From positions 1 through 64,000 of the forward strand of contig NZ_AAXY01000009.1 of assembly GCF_000169375.1 (NCBI RefSeq): 64,000 nucleotides of DNA. The letters run 5' to 3'. A program made the position numbers and the translations under genes. Positions within the stretch are counted from its first letter, which is position 1; the number at the start of each line of letters is the position of its first letter. Below the pieces are notes generated by a model. The model was not told the DNA's origin. It made no database searches and saw nothing but the letters and a program-made list of their open reading frames with translations. This DNA is from Marinobacter sp. ELB17 (GTDB lineage Bacteria; Pseudomonadota; Gammaproteobacteria; Pseudomonadales; Oleiphilaceae). Of this stretch, positions 1-8,949 are shown piece by piece.

Positions 1-749
1 GGTTTGAGCTGCGCGCGCAGCGCCAGCAGTTCGGTCACATCGATATCTTCGCTGAAGATAAAGTGCGGGATGCTGGAGGCGGCGGCTACCATGCGCTTTG
101 CCATCACCGCCTTCATGCCTTTGATGGGCTCTACGCGAATCTGCTGGTCAGTGGTGCTGGAGCGCTTCGCTAATAGATTGCCTGATTGACTGCCTGATTG
201 GGCGCTCGCGGACTCGCCTGTTTGGCCTTCTGGCTGCTTCATATGAGCCAGCACATCTTCTTTCAGCACCCGGCCGTCTCTGCCAGAGCCGCTGATGTGA
301 CCCAATGACAAGTCGTACTCGCGCATCAGGCGTCTTACCGCCGGGCTGGCCGGTGTTTTGGTTTCCGCAGCGCTTGCTGTTTCATTAGAGCCGGAGCTAT
401 CGCTCGCCTGTTTTGTTGTTTCGGCCTTTTGACTGGCCGGCATTGAGCTTGCGGTGGCTTTTTCTGAGGCGGAGTCGTCGTTATCGTTGATGGTGCCGTC
501 TTCTTGCTCGCTACCCTCTTCTAACAACTCAAACAGCGGTGCGTGCACCTTGGCAATGTCGCCTTCTTTGTAATAAAGGCGCTTAATCTGTCCCTTGTGA
601 GGTGCCGGTATTTCCACCAGCGCTTTGTCGGTCATTACCTCGACCACCGGTTGATCTTCTTCGATCATGTCGCCTTCGCTGACCAGCCACTTCACCACTT
701 CGCATTCCACAATACCTTCGCCGATATCGGGCAGTATAAAATCACTCAT
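1..749 (-). CDS. bkdB: 2-oxoacid dehydrogenase E2 (dihydrolipoyl acyltransferase), 3' end missing
   Basis: This is the acyltransferase core of the branched-chain 2-oxoacid dehydrogenase complex; it passes the acyl group from E1 to CoA on a swinging lipoyl arm. The visible 249 codons start at ATG 749, with GGAG upstream. They contain an N-terminal lipoyl domain with lipoyl-lysine K42 in the motif MTDKALVEI, an acidic Ser/Ala-rich linker (about residues 80-130), a peripheral subunit-binding domain (about 131-168, PAVRRLMREYDL then GSGRDGRVLKEDV), and the beginning of the catalytic domain (IKGMKAVMAKRMV). The gene runs off the left edge. It lies 26 bp after E1 beta, third in the operon. A pyruvate-type E2 is possible, but the heterodimeric E1 favours the Bkd class. 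Confidence 0.88.
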   Translation of the reverse strand, partial: MSDFILPDIGEGIVECEVVKWLVSEGDMIEEDQPVVEVMTDKALVEIPAPHKGQIKRLYYKEGDIAKVHAPLFELLEEGSEQEDGTINDNDDSASEKATASSMPASQKAETTKQASDSSGSNETASAAETKTPASPAVRRLMREYDLSLGHISGSGRDGRVLKEDVLAHMKQPEGQTGESASAQSGSQSGNLLAKRSSTTDQQIRVEPIKGMKAVMAKRMVAAASSIPHFIFSEDIDVTELLALRAQLK

Positions 750-775
750 GTTCGTTCTCCTGTCCTGATACCGGG

Positions 776-1753
776 TTAGAATTCGACGCTGTCGCAAATG
801 GCTTCATACACCTTCAACAGATTGGGAAAGTGTTCTTTTTCCAGCACCAGCGGGAAGGGCGTGTCTAATCCGGCTACCCGGGCAATAGGCGATTCCAAAT
901 ACAAAAAGCATCGTTCTTGAATAGTGGCCGCGATTTCGCCGGCAAAGCCACCGGTCAACGGAGCTTCGTGGGTAATCACCAGTCGCCCGGTTTTCAGAAC
1001 CGATTCAGCCACGGTATCGACGTCCCAGGGCAAAATGCTGCGTAGATCGATCACTTCGCAGGAAATGCCGTCTTTTTCTGCCATTTCCACGGCGTGTTCG
1101 ATCACTTCCATTTGTGCACCCCAGCCCAGAACAGTCACATCTGTGCCTTCTTTGAGTACTTCGGCCTTGCCTAATGGAAGTTGGTATTCTTCTTCGGGCA
1201 CTTCGCCCACGGATGCCCGGTACAGGCGCTTGGGCTCAAAGAACAGCACCGGGTCGGGGTCGTGAATGGCGGCCAACAAAAGGCCTTTGGCCTGATGTGG
1301 ATTGCGTGGCACTACCACTTTCAGGCCCGGTGTGTGAGCAAAATAGGCTTCTGGCGATTGGGAGTGGTAAAGGCCGCCGGCAATGCCACCGCCGTAAGGT
1401 GCGCGAATGGTCAGTCCGCCGACGTCAAACAGGTTGCCGGAGCGGTAACGGAATTTCGCGGTTTCGTTCACGATCTGGTCAAAAGCCGGGAAAATGTAAT
1501 CGGCGAATTGTATTTCAGCCACCGGCACCGAGCCTTGGGCCGCCAGGCCGTTGGCGAAGCCGATGATGCCTTGTTCCACTAAAGGCGTGTTAAAACAACG
1601 CGACTTACCGTACTTTTGTTGCAGATTGCTGGTGGCGCGGAATACGCCGCCAAAAATGCCCACATCTTCGCCAAAGCACAGCACCCGCTCATTCGCCGCC
1701 ATAGCAGTATCCAGGGCGTTGTTGATGGCTTGCAGCATGTTCATCTTCGCCAT
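776..1753 (-). CDS. bkdA2: 2-oxoisovalerate dehydrogenase E1 beta subunit
   Basis: 325 residues, a normal length for the transketolase-like beta subunit of heterotetrameric 2-oxoacid dehydrogenases. It forms half of the thiamine-diphosphate site and docks E1 onto E2. The N-terminal half has [10 protein letters not shown] and the segment [19 protein letters not shown], both typical of BkdA2/PdhB. The C-terminal transketolase domain contains the conserved ITHEAP segment. It starts one base after the E1 alpha stop, so the two subunits are almost certainly translationally coupled. Substrate preference cannot be read directly from the sequence; branched-chain 2-oxoacids are inferred from family similarity and operon order. 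Confidence 0.9.
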   Translation of the reverse strand: MAKMNMLQAINNALDTAMAANERVLCFGEDVGIFGGVFRATSNLQQKYGKSRCFNTPLVEQGIIGFANGLAAQGSVPVAEIQFADYIFPAFDQIVNETAKFRYRSGNLFDVGGLTIRAPYGGGIAGGLYHSQSPEAYFAHTPGLKVVVPRNPHQAKGLLLAAIHDPDPVLFFEPKRLYRASVGEVPEEEYQLPLGKAEVLKEGTDVTVLGWGAQMEVIEHAVEMAEKDGISCEVIDLRSILPWDVDTVAESVLKTGRLVITHEAPLTGGFAGEIAATIQERCFLYLESPIARVAGLDTPFPLVLEKEHFPNLLKVYEAICDSVEF

Positions 1754-1754
1754 T

Positions 1755-2969
1755 TCAAGCCTCTCCTTTTTGAGTGCTAACGGGTTTTCCAGTGATGGCC
1801 GGATCGTTTGCGCTCTTTGGGTAGGCGTCCGGGTGCCGGCGAATGTGCGCTTTCAATTTCTCGAATTGCGCATTCAGGGCTGGAGGCACTTCTTTATAAA
1901 CATCGGTAATCAAGGTTTCCAGCGCCGGTGGTGGTCGTTTCTGTGCTTGCTTCATGGTTTCGAGAACCTCGCGGCGCAGGCGTTCCTGTAATTCTTTTTC
2001 TTCGTTGTCGCTCCACCAACCGTGTGACTTCAGCCAGTGTTGGGTACGCAGAATCGGATCTTTTTCACGCCAGATGGCTTCTTCGTCTTTGCTGCGGTAG
2101 CCGGAGGGGTCATCGGAAGAAGAGTGGGCGGCCAAGCGGTACGTCATGGCTTCAATCAGTACCGGGCGGTTCTCTTCAACGGCCATTTGGCGGGCTTTTT
2201 CGGTAGCCTGGTAAACCGCCAGAACGTCGTTGCCGTCTACCCGAATCACGTCCATTTTGTAGCCGTAAGCCCGCGGTGCTACACCGTCGGCAGCGAACTG
2301 CTCGGAGGCCGGTGTGGAAATTGCGTAGCCGTTATTGCGGCAGAAAAAGATCACCGGTACCCGGTGAACCGCGGCCATATTCAGAGCCGCATGGAAGTCG
2401 CCTTCGGAGGCGGCGCCTTCACCAAAGTAGACCAGAGTGCAGTGGCCTTCACCGGCCAGCTTCTGGCCATAGGCATAACCGGTGGCCTGGGGGATCTGGG
2501 TGGCCAACGGCGATGAAATGGTCATGTAATAGAGTTTTTTCGAACCGTAATGCACCGGCATCTGCCGGCCTTTGCCGTAGTCTTTGTTATTACCGAACAG
2601 CTGGTTCATGAACTCGTCGATGGTGAAGCCACGGTAGGCCAGCGCACCTTGTTCTCGGTATTGGGCCATAATCATATCGCTATCATCCAGCGCTGCTGCG
2701 CTGCCAATAACGGCGGCTTCTTCACCGGTGCATTGCATGTAAAAGCTGAGCCGGCCCTGGCGTTGGGCGGCTAACATGCGCTCGTCCAGAATGCGGGTAG
2801 TGACCATGGCGCGGTAAATGCGCAGGGCTTTTTCTTTGCTTATGTCAGGCGCTTTACCGCCTTTATAAAGCGAGCCGTCCTGTTTTAGCAGTTTGAAGGT
2901 GGAAATTCGAAACTCCGCGCCATCAGTGAAAATGGGGGAATGCACGGTTTTTGGCTTTGTTGTTGTCAT
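1755..2969 (-). CDS. bkdA1: 2-oxoisovalerate dehydrogenase E1 alpha subunit
   Basis: 404 residues; the thiamine-diphosphate-binding alpha subunit, which decarboxylates the 2-oxoacids derived from valine, leucine and isoleucine. The ThDP motif is complete: GEGAASEG at residues 183-190 and the NN pair at 212-213. The phosphorylation-loop-like segment [11 protein letters not shown] follows. It is the first gene of the minus-strand operon alpha-beta-E2. An E3 (lpdV) may follow E2 beyond the left edge. The roughly 200-bp space to divergent trxC must hold the promoter. No Lrp-type regulator gene (BkdR) is seen next to it. Confidence 0.9.
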   Translation of the reverse strand: MTTTKPKTVHSPIFTDGAEFRISTFKLLKQDGSLYKGGKAPDISKEKALRIYRAMVTTRILDERMLAAQRQGRLSFYMQCTGEEAAVIGSAAALDDSDMIMAQYREQGALAYRGFTIDEFMNQLFGNNKDYGKGRQMPVHYGSKKLYYMTISSPLATQIPQATGYAYGQKLAGEGHCTLVYFGEGAASEGDFHAALNMAAVHRVPVIFFCRNNGYAISTPASEQFAADGVAPRAYGYKMDVIRVDGNDVLAVYQATEKARQMAVEENRPVLIEAMTYRLAAHSSSDDPSGYRSKDEEAIWREKDPILRTQHWLKSHGWWSDNEEKELQERLRREVLETMKQAQKRPPPALETLITDVYKEVPPALNAQFEKLKAHIRRHPDAYPKSANDPAITGKPVSTQKGEA

Positions 2970-3124
2970 TATCCTCGTCCTTGGGTGGTGGCTTGAGGAA
3001 CATAGAGCCCCTTGTGAGGGCTTTGGTTTTATCAGGTTTAGGGTGCTAATCTTTTCCAGAGTATAGAACGCATTGTGCGAAATCGCTCATGGGAAAGTTG
3101 ACCTTAACGTAAAGTGCGGCTTTT

Positions 3125-3160
3125 GAGTAGTATCTTGAGCAATATCCTGAATAGTATCGT
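3125..3160 (+). repeat. three tandem 12-bp repeats in the trxC leader
   Basis: Three adjacent 12-mers, gagtagtatctt, gagcaatatcct and gaatagtatcgt, share a consensus of about GARYARTATCNT and end 15 bp before the trxC start codon. Unit 1 matches unit 2 at 9 of 12 positions and unit 3 at 10 of 12. They lie in the bkdA1-trxC divergent region and could be a regulator-binding array or a decayed tandem duplication. No known operator was recognised. Confidence 0.55.
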
Positions 3161-3175
3161 AAGTGAGGTAATTTC

Positions 3176-3616
3176 ATGGTGGATGAAAACCGGCACATCG
3201 TTTGCCCAAGTTGCAATAAAGTAAATCGGGTTCCTGCCAGTCGCTTGTCAGCGGGTGGCACCTGCGGTGCGTGCAAACAGCCGTTATGGCCAGATAACGT
3301 GCCCGAGTTTACTGAACAGGCGTTCGCCACTCACATCGCTCGTAGCGACTTGCCGGTGCTGGTGGATTTTTGGGCCAGCTGGTGCGGCCCGTGTAAGGCG
3401 ATGGCGCCGCAGTTTGCGCTGGCGGCGAAAGGCTGGAAGGGTAAGGTGCGGTTTGCCAAGCTGAATACCGAGCAGCACCCAGGCCCGTCGGGGCAGTTTG
3501 GGATTCGCAGTATTCCCACGCTGATTCTGTTTCGCAATGGCCGCGAGCATGCTCGTCAGAGTGGCGCCGTGAATCAGGCTCAGATTGATCAGTGGCTGGG
3601 CGCTCAGTTGAAGTAG
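3176..3616 (+). CDS. trxC: thioredoxin 2 (zinc-binding thioredoxin)
   Basis: 146 residues. Cytoplasmic disulfide reductase of the Trx2 class, induced by oxidative stress in other proteobacteria. The N-terminal zinc module has two CxxC pairs (C10/C13 and C30/C33). The thioredoxin fold follows, with active site WCGPCK (C70, C73) and the conserved cis-proline region RSIPTLILF. The start ATG 3176 has GAGG seven bases upstream. The gene is divergent from the bkd operon and its 5' leader contains the 12-bp repeats. Nothing is unusual in the protein itself. Confidence 0.95.
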   Translation: MVDENRHIVCPSCNKVNRVPASRLSAGGTCGACKQPLWPDNVPEFTEQAFATHIARSDLPVLVDFWASWCGPCKAMAPQFALAAKGWKGKVRFAKLNTEQHPGPSGQFGIRSIPTLILFRNGREHARQSGAVNQAQIDQWLGAQLK

Positions 3617-3626
3617 CTGAGTGCGT

Positions 3627-3812
3627 TCAGTCGTCCTGTTTGTCCTGTTTGTCTTGTTTGTCGAGGGCTTCCTGCTCGGCTTTGCGTTTGCGCACTTTTT
3701 CCAGTTTTTCGCCAGACAGGCTCATGGTGCTGGCCGTGTCACGCAGCATAAGCAGGCTGCCTAGAATCAGCGCCAGCGAGGCGAGTAAGATAATCTATCC
3801 GATCATTGGCAT
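3627..3812 (-). pseudogene. DUF2897-like small membrane protein, broken by TAG at codon 6
   Basis: Reading the minus strand from ATG 3812, which has a good AAGGA site seven bases upstream, gives MPMIG, then TAG at 3795-3797, then IILLASLALILGSLLML, a charged helix and a KQDKQDKQDD tail ending in TGA. Without the stop the product is 61 residues with one transmembrane segment and a lysine-rich cytoplasmic tail. This matches the size and layout of DUF2897 proteins, where a Trp commonly follows the Gly. A TGG to TAG change would explain it. The tail is coded by a short tandem repeat (gtttgtcct units). It could be a true nonsense mutation or a base-call error. Confidence 0.6.
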
Positions 3813-4169
3813 AGCAATTGTCCTTATATAGAAAGCATAACTCTGATAATGAGCCTGTAATGTGAAACACGCCAGTGCGGTGTTTGGCGGGCATCACTTA
3901 TCAGCCCGGTCAATTTCCCGCTAACTTCCGTTCATGCCCATGGCTACAGGGTTCTGAGAGGCTGTCCCGAGGCTTCTCACAAGGTTATCCACAGCTTTTG
4001 TGGGTAAAAATTCACGGCTCAGCCAAAGATAGAAACGCACCGAAGCTATTAGCTTATGCTTGGTTGCATCAGTTTACCTATCGGTTGATTTCCACCACAA
4101 TCGGCGCCATTCAAAATCAGGAACCGGTTTTATGGCACACGATTGTTCAGTTTTGTCGGGAGTTGCCCG
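3813..4169. other. intergenic region upstream of the DAACS symporter
   Basis: 357 bp with no convincing gene. A reading frame through it (3875-4198, plus) shows no recognisable family and runs into the symporter start, so I do not call it. The region holds an inverted pair of DnaA-box-like 9-mers (listed separately) and presumably the symporter promoter, which I cannot place with confidence. Confidence 0.5.
3985..4007. promoter_or_regulatory. inverted pair of DnaA-box-like sequences
   Basis: TTATCCACA (3985-3993) equals the strict DnaA-box consensus. Five bases later tgtgggtaa (3999-4007) is the reverse complement of TTACCCACA, one mismatch from consensus. The two 9-mers face each other. There is no dnaA, dnaN or AT-rich unwinding region nearby, so this is not an origin. 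It could titrate DnaA, regulate the downstream symporter, or be chance. Confidence 0.4.
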
Positions 4170-5393
4170 ATGAGAGCTTTGTTTTATGGCTACCTTAATT
4201 CATCACTGATTCTGCGCGTCAGCATTGCGTTGGTGTTGGGCATCGCCGTTGGGCTTATTGGTGGCCAGCCTGTAGCTGACTGGTTGGCGCCGTTTGGCGA
4301 ACTGCTACTGCGTTTGCTGAAATTCCTGATTGTACCCATCGTGCTGTTCACTTTAATGGTGGGTATCAACCAGGCCAATATCGGCAGTATGGGGCGTGTC
4401 GGTCGCAAACTGATGCTGTACTACATTGCCTCTTCAGCGCTGGCGATTATTGTTGGGTTGGCCGTTGCAACCTGGCTCGATCCCGGCAGTGGTATGACAC
4501 TGAATGAAAATGCGACGGTAAAAGTTCCGGACAATCCGGGCTTTGCGGCGGTGTTACTAAACATTATTCCGGATAATATTTTTACGGCTTTCACCGAACT
4601 GAATTTGCTGGGGATTATTTTCACCGCCATTGTATTCGGTATTGCGCTGTTGAAGCTGCGTGAGTCAGAACAGCACGCTGAGCTGGGCGAGCACCTTTAT
4701 AAGGTGATTGAGGGGCTCAGTGAAATGACCCTGAAAGTGATGGCAGGTGTGTTGCAATACGTGCCCATCGGGGTATTTGCGATTGTGGCGAAAACCGCCG
4801 GTGAGCAGGGCATGGCAACTATTATGGCCCTGGGCGACATGGTGGTGGTGCTGTACATTGCGCTAGCCGTTCAGTTGGTGGTGTATTGCGTGCTGATGCG
4901 CGGTTTTGGTGTAAACGTACGTGGATTTTTCCGCGAAGCCAGAACGCCTATGGCGACGGCTTTTGCCACCCAGAGCAGTTCTGGCACCTTGCCACTGACC
5001 ATTACCGCAGCCCGCAAGCTGAACATACCCCAGCGAATATACGGTTTCAGCTTGCCGTTAGGCGCCACCATTAATATGGACGGTGCCGCCATTCGCATCG
5101 CCATTTCCGCCGTGTTTGCCGCCAATGTGGTAGGCGTTCCTCTGGACTTGATGACCATGGCCGAGATTGTGCTGATTGGCACGCTTACATCGATTGGCAC
5201 CGCTGGCGTGCCAGGCGCCGGTATTGTGATGATTGCCACAGTGTTTGCGCAGGTCGGCCTGCCGATTGAAACCGTAGCGTTGCTGGTGTCTATTGATGCC
5301 TTGGTGGGTATGGGTGCCACCGGCCTGAACGTGACCGGTGACCTGGTGGGTACGTCTATTATTGCCCGCTCTGAAAGCCGACACGATAACTGA
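4170..5393 (+). CDS. dicarboxylate/amino acid:cation symporter (DAACS family)
   Basis: 407 residues from ATG 4170, which has GGGAG seven bases upstream; the longer frame from TTG 4143 has no such site. DAACS/GltP-DctA carriers take up glutamate, aspartate or C4-dicarboxylates with Na+ or H+. The reentrant-loop motif SSSGTLPLT and the substrate-binding motif NMDGAA, together with the hydrophobic helix pattern, identify the family. The N-terminus is short, without the extended periplasmic loop of eukaryotic homologues. Monocistronic: an intrinsic terminator lies directly after it. Substrate not determined. Confidence 0.88.
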   Translation: MRALFYGYLNSSLILRVSIALVLGIAVGLIGGQPVADWLAPFGELLLRLLKFLIVPIVLFTLMVGINQANIGSMGRVGRKLMLYYIASSALAIIVGLAVATWLDPGSGMTLNENATVKVPDNPGFAAVLLNIIPDNIFTAFTELNLLGIIFTAIVFGIALLKLRESEQHAELGEHLYKVIEGLSEMTLKVMAGVLQYVPIGVFAIVAKTAGEQGMATIMALGDMVVVLYIALAVQLVVYCVLMRGFGVNVRGFFREARTPMATAFATQSSSGTLPLTITAARKLNIPQRIYGFSLPLGATINMDGAAIRIAISAVFAANVVGVPLDLMTMAEIVLIGTLTSIGTAGVPGAGIVMIATVFAQVGLPIETVALLVSIDALVGMGATGLNVTGDLVGTSIIARSESRHDN

Positions 5394-5410
5394 CGGAATC
5401 AACGGCTGTA

Positions 5411-5452
5411 AAAAACGGTGAATAGGGTGAAACCTCTTCACCGTTTTTTTTG
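5411..5452 (+). terminator. intrinsic terminator after DAACS symporter
   Basis: Stem aacggtgaa (5414-5422) pairs with ttcaccgtt (5437-5445) and runs into an eight-T tract. It closes the symporter transcript; the A run on the left side allows weaker termination on the other strand too. Confidence 0.85.
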
Positions 5453-5515
5453 ACTGAGGGAAACGTATTACTATTTCCAATAGACGTACAATCGCCATTT
5501 ACAAGGGAATGAACG

Positions 5516-6184
5516 ATGAAAAAACGGGTTGTTGTAATTACGGGTGCCAACCGCGGCATTGGCCTGGAACTGGCGCAGCACTATAGCCGTGCTGGCCATT
5601 ACGTTATTGGCGTATGCCGCCAAACCTCTGACGAGCTGGAGGCGGCAGCGGCGCGGGTAATTGAGCATGTGGATGTGACATCAGGTGAGAGTGTGGCAGG
5701 GCTGGCGGACTCGCTGGCAGGTGATCGCATTGATCTTTTAATCAACAACGCCGGCTTATTGCAGGAAAACGAGCTGGGCTGCATTGACTTTGATTCCCTG
5801 CGAGCACAAATGGAAGTAAACGCTTATGCGCCGCTGCGAGTGACCGAGGCGCTTATGTCACTCATACCATCTGGCGGAAAAGTTGCCAACATCACCAGCC
5901 GATTGGGCTCAATAACCCTGAATAATTCAGGTGGCAGATATGGCTACCGGGCCTCTAAGGCGGCGCTGAATGCGTTTGGCAAATCACTCTCCGTGGATCT
6001 TAAACCCAAAGGCATTGCGGTGGCTCAATTGCACCCCGGCTTTGTGCAAACCGGCATGACCAAAGGGCGGGGGGAGATTACGACCGCGGAATCCATCAGC
6101 GGGCTGACCGCACGGATTGAAGAGCTGAATCTGGAGAACACCGGCTCATTCTGGCATCAAACCGGTGAGGTGCTGCCGTGGTGA
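5516..6184 (+). CDS. short-chain dehydrogenase/reductase (SDR)
   Basis: 222 residues. Rossmann-fold NAD(P)(H) oxidoreductase of the classical or atypical SDR type. Nucleotide-binding TGANRGIG (residues 9-16), NNAG (77-80), catalytic Ser128, Tyr144 and Lys148 (YRASK) are all present. The Arg after TGAN and the HVDVTS segment resemble CsgA/sniffer-like SDRs that often use NADPH. AAGGGA lies upstream of the start. It stands alone between the symporter terminator and a hairpin at 6187-6218. The substrate is unknown. Confidence 0.88.
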   Translation: MKKRVVVITGANRGIGLELAQHYSRAGHYVIGVCRQTSDELEAAAARVIEHVDVTSGESVAGLADSLAGDRIDLLINNAGLLQENELGCIDFDSLRAQMEVNAYAPLRVTEALMSLIPSGGKVANITSRLGSITLNNSGGRYGYRASKAALNAFGKSLSVDLKPKGIAVAQLHPGFVQTGMTKGRGEITTAESISGLTARIEELNLENTGSFWHQTGEVLPW

Positions 6185-6186
6185 GG

Positions 6187-6218
6187 AAAATGCCCGCCGT
6201 TATCACCGGCGGGCATTT
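6187..6218 (+). terminator. hairpin after the SDR gene
   Basis: aaatgcccgccg (6188-6199) pairs perfectly with cggcgggcattt (6207-6218), a 12-bp stem with a seven-base loop directly after the SDR stop. No good T tract follows, so it may be a weak terminator or an RNA-stabilising stem. Confidence 0.55.
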
Positions 6219-6285
6219 GCGCTGCCAGTTAAATCTTTGTTTTAGCGGGTTACTGATTTGCAGGAAGATTTTAAAAATCAGGTGT

Positions 6286-6314
6286 AAAAAAGCTGACGTT
6301 TTGGCGCCAGCTTT
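6286..6314 (-). terminator. intrinsic terminator after RIO kinase gene
   Basis: On the minus strand aaagctggcg pairs with cgtcagcttt (one mismatch) and ends in a T6 run, seven bases beyond the RIO kinase stop codon. Confidence 0.7.
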
Positions 6315-6320
6315 GTTTCG

Positions 6321-7178
6321 TTAATCTTCTTCGTCGTTGGCCTGCTGGCGCTCCAGCCGGTCGCGCTCTTCTTCTTTAGCTGCGTCAATCACTTCCATTA
6401 TTTCGCCCAGATCCGCGCTGTGGGTGTCGTGAATGAAGCACCCGGTCAGTTTGCTGGTGGGGTGCAGGCGGCCACTTTCGTACAGCTCCCAGATTTCTTT
6501 GCCGTAATCGGTGTTCATCAGCTCCGGCGCGTACTTGCCAAAATAGCGGCGCATGTTGTCTACGTCGCGCTCCAACATGCGTTCCGCGTTGTTGTTGCCA
6601 GAGGCGTTCACCGCCTGGGGTAGGTCGATAATTACTGGCCCCTGATCATCCAGCAGTACGTTGAACTCCGACAAGTCGCCGTGAATCAGTCCGGCGCTGA
6701 GCATGCGCACTACGTCGGCAATCACCTGCTGGTGGAAGTCCAGCGCCTGTTCGCGGGTCAGTTCAACGTCGTCCAGCCTGGGCGCGGCTTTGCCATCGGC
6801 ATCGCTGATCAGTTCCATCAGCAGCACCCCATCAACAAAGCCTGATGGCCGTGGCACCCGCACACCGGCATCCGCCAGGCGGTAAAGGGCGTCTACCTCG
6901 GCGTTCAGCCAGGCGTCTTCATGCTCTTTTTGGCCGTAGCGGGTTTTTTTACCCATGGCGCGGGCACGGCGGCTGTTGCGCACCTTGCGGCCTTCCTGGT
7001 ATTCCACGGCTTGCTTGAAGCTGCGTTTTGACGCTTCTTTAAACACTTTGGCACAGCGAACCTGGTCGCCACACTGCACCACGTATACCTGAGCTTCTTT
7101 GCCGCTCATAAGCTGATACAGCACGCTGTCTATCAGCCCGTCGTCTAAAAGGGATTGTAATCGTTTTGGTGTTTTCAT
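6321..7178 (-). CDS. RIO-type serine protein kinase
   Basis: 285 residues. Bacterial member of the RIO family of atypical Ser/Thr kinases. The ATP-binding Lys (about K44 in RCAKVFK), catalytic loop HGDLSEFN (D168, N173) and metal-binding IIDLPQ (D185) are complete, so the protein should be active. An acidic C-terminal tail ends in NDEED. Archaeal and eukaryotic RIO kinases act in small-subunit ribosome maturation; the role of the bacterial branch is not settled. Divergent from efpL, a translation factor gene, with about 150 bp between them. Confidence 0.9.
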   Translation of the reverse strand: MKTPKRLQSLLDDGLIDSVLYQLMSGKEAQVYVVQCGDQVRCAKVFKEASKRSFKQAVEYQEGRKVRNSRRARAMGKKTRYGQKEHEDAWLNAEVDALYRLADAGVRVPRPSGFVDGVLLMELISDADGKAAPRLDDVELTREQALDFHQQVIADVVRMLSAGLIHGDLSEFNVLLDDQGPVIIDLPQAVNASGNNNAERMLERDVDNMRRYFGKYAPELMNTDYGKEIWELYESGRLHPTSKLTGCFIHDTHSADLGEIMEVIDAAKEEERDRLERQQANDEED

Positions 7179-7331
7179 AGGGCCGCAATCTTACATCAAA
7201 TCGGTTTTGGTTGTGTTGATCTGTGAGAGCTACCAGCAAAGCGCTTCTGACGGTAGAATCACCGGGCCTGAACCCGCGCCGGTATTTGCTTGGCACCGGT
7301 TCGTTTATTATGCTGTTTTGGAGCTTTGAAA

Positions 7332-7907
7332 ATGCCTAGAGCAAGTGAAATCAAGAAAAACTCTGCTGTCGAGTTTGAAGGTCGGGTGTATTTTGTCAAG
7401 GACATCGAGCGGTCTGTACCCCAAGGCCGGGCTGGCGGCAGCCTTTACCGCATGCGGTTGTACGATGTGGTCACCAACATCAAGAAAGACGAGACCTTCA
7501 AAGACGGCGATATGCTGAATCTGGCGGATTTGACCCGCCGTACTGCGTCATTTTCTTACGCCGACGGCGAAGAATACGTGTTTATGGATACCGAAGATTA
7601 CACACAGTATATGCTCAACAAAGAAGCCATTGCCGAGGAGCTGCTGTTTGTGACCGAAGAAACCCAAGGCATTATGGTTGTGTTGATCAAAGATGCACCC
7701 GTAGCGCTGGCTCTGCCCCCCACGGTCGATTTTGAAATCATGGACACAGCTCCTTCGGTGAAAGGTGGCTCTGCCACAGCCAGAACCAAGCCAGCGACTA
7801 TGGTCACAGGCTTGGTGATTCAGGTGCCTGAATACATTTCCACCGGCGACCGGATCAAAGTGAATGTGGAAGAACGCAGGTTCATGGGGCGGGCGACCGC
7901 GGAGTAA
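7332..7907 (+). CDS. efpL: elongation factor P-like protein YeiP
   Basis: 191 residues starting at ATG 7332 ([10 protein letters not shown]). The three domains of the EF-P fold are present. In the loop where EF-P carries its modifiable lysine, this protein has SVPQGRAGG with Arg33, the hallmark of the YeiP/EfpL branch, which rescues ribosomes stalled on proline-containing motifs without the EF-P lysine modification. The upstream in-frame extension from 7290 is not needed. The next gene begins 43 bp downstream and is functionally unrelated. Confidence 0.92.
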   Translation: MPRASEIKKNSAVEFEGRVYFVKDIERSVPQGRAGGSLYRMRLYDVVTNIKKDETFKDGDMLNLADLTRRTASFSYADGEEYVFMDTEDYTQYMLNKEAIAEELLFVTEETQGIMVVLIKDAPVALALPPTVDFEIMDTAPSVKGGSATARTKPATMVTGLVIQVPEYISTGDRIKVNVEERRFMGRATAE

Positions 7908-7950
7908 CGGGCATCTGCCTGGTAAGTCGTGCCAGGAGGGCGCAGCCGTT

Positions 7951-8949
7951 ATGTTTGAAACGCAGCCTGAAGCAAAGCCTGAAATACGGCCTGAAACACG
8001 TAAAGCGTTTGTTGCTTTGGTTGACGGCGGCCAGATTGCGCCCGCAGACTCAAACCGCGCCGCGGCGATAGCCGGCGTGTTTCCGGCTGGCCGGCAGTGG
8101 CTGCGCTTTTTAGACGTGTTGCTGTTGTGCCTGGGTGGCTTGGCGCTGGCTTTTTCCGTACTGCTTTTTGTGGCCTTCAACTGGGGTGATCTGGGCCGAC
8201 TGGCTCGTTTCGCGCTGGTCGAAGGAGCTGTACTGCTGGCGTTTGTGGGTTACTGGCTGGCCGGACGTGAAACCTTGGCTGGCAAGGTTGCGCTGCTTTC
8301 GACCGGTCTTCTGTTGGGCGGATTGCTGGCGCTGTTCGGGCAAACCTACCAGACCGGTGCAGACCCCTGGCAGCTGTTTTTTGTGTGGATGTTACTGCTA
8401 ACACCCTTTGCCTTGATTGGCCGATTTGCACCGCTGTGGGTGCTTTGGGCCGTTTTGGTCAACCTCGCGTTAACGTTGTACTTTCAGCCTACCGGCCGCT
8501 TTTCAACGGAGGCTTATGGGCAGCTGTTGTGGGTTCAGTTTGCCGCAAACGGGTTTATGTTGTGTGCATGGGAGTGGCTAGCCGGCCGTGCGCCCTGGCT
8601 CAATCAGCGTTGGGCGTTGCGATTTTTGGCAATGGCTACCTTAATGCCACTGACTCTGCGAGTCGTCGAAAGTGTGTTTTCTAGCAGCGATTTATGGCTT
8701 CCCGCGTTGGTGTTTCTATTGGCACTGGCGATTGTGTATGGGGTTTACCGCTACCAACGTCCGGATCTGTTTATGCTGACGCTTGCGGCGGTTTCGGTGA
8801 TTGCGATTGTTGTCAGCGTGCTGGTTAAACATGTGGTGTGGCACCTCGACAACAGCGGGAGTGTATTACTGATGGCCATAGCGTTGATGGCCATGAGTAC
8901 GTTGGCCGTTAACTGGTTGCGGTCTGTTCACCGGGGATGGCAGGTATGA
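7951..8949 (+). CDS. DUF2157 membrane protein
   Basis: 332 residues from ATG 7951, preceded by AGGAGG. A cytoplasmic N-terminal stretch of about 50 residues (RKAFVALVDGGQIAP, typical of DUF2157) is followed by about nine to ten hydrophobic helices. First gene of a three-gene operon whose members overlap by ATGA (DUF2157, DUF4401, GDYXXLXY). The trio is conserved in proteobacteria but its role is not established. The tight coupling suggests a membrane complex. Confidence 0.85.
   Translation: MFETQPEAKPEIRPETRKAFVALVDGGQIAPADSNRAAAIAGVFPAGRQWLRFLDVLLLCLGGLALAFSVLLFVAFNWGDLGRLARFALVEGAVLLAFVGYWLAGRETLAGKVALLSTGLLLGGLLALFGQTYQTGADPWQLFFVWMLLLTPFALIGRFAPLWVLWAVLVNLALTLYFQPTGRFSTEAYGQLLWVQFAANGFMLCAWEWLAGRAPWLNQRWALRFLAMATLMPLTLRVVESVFSSSDLWLPALVFLLALAIVYGVYRYQRPDLFMLTLAAVSVIAIVVSVLVKHVVWHLDNSGSVLLMAIALMAMSTLAVNWLRSVHRGWQV

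Noticed and set aside
924..1582. Plus-strand frames across the E1 beta gene
   Set aside because: They are antisense to a well-supported gene and code no recognisable domain.
3985..4007. Replication origin at the DnaA-box pair
   Set aside because: Only two boxes, no AT-rich unwinding element and no dnaA, dnaN or gidA nearby.
3875..4198. 107-codon plus-strand frame upstream of the DAACS gene
   Set aside because: No ribosome site, no recognisable family, overlaps the symporter start and spans regulatory DNA.
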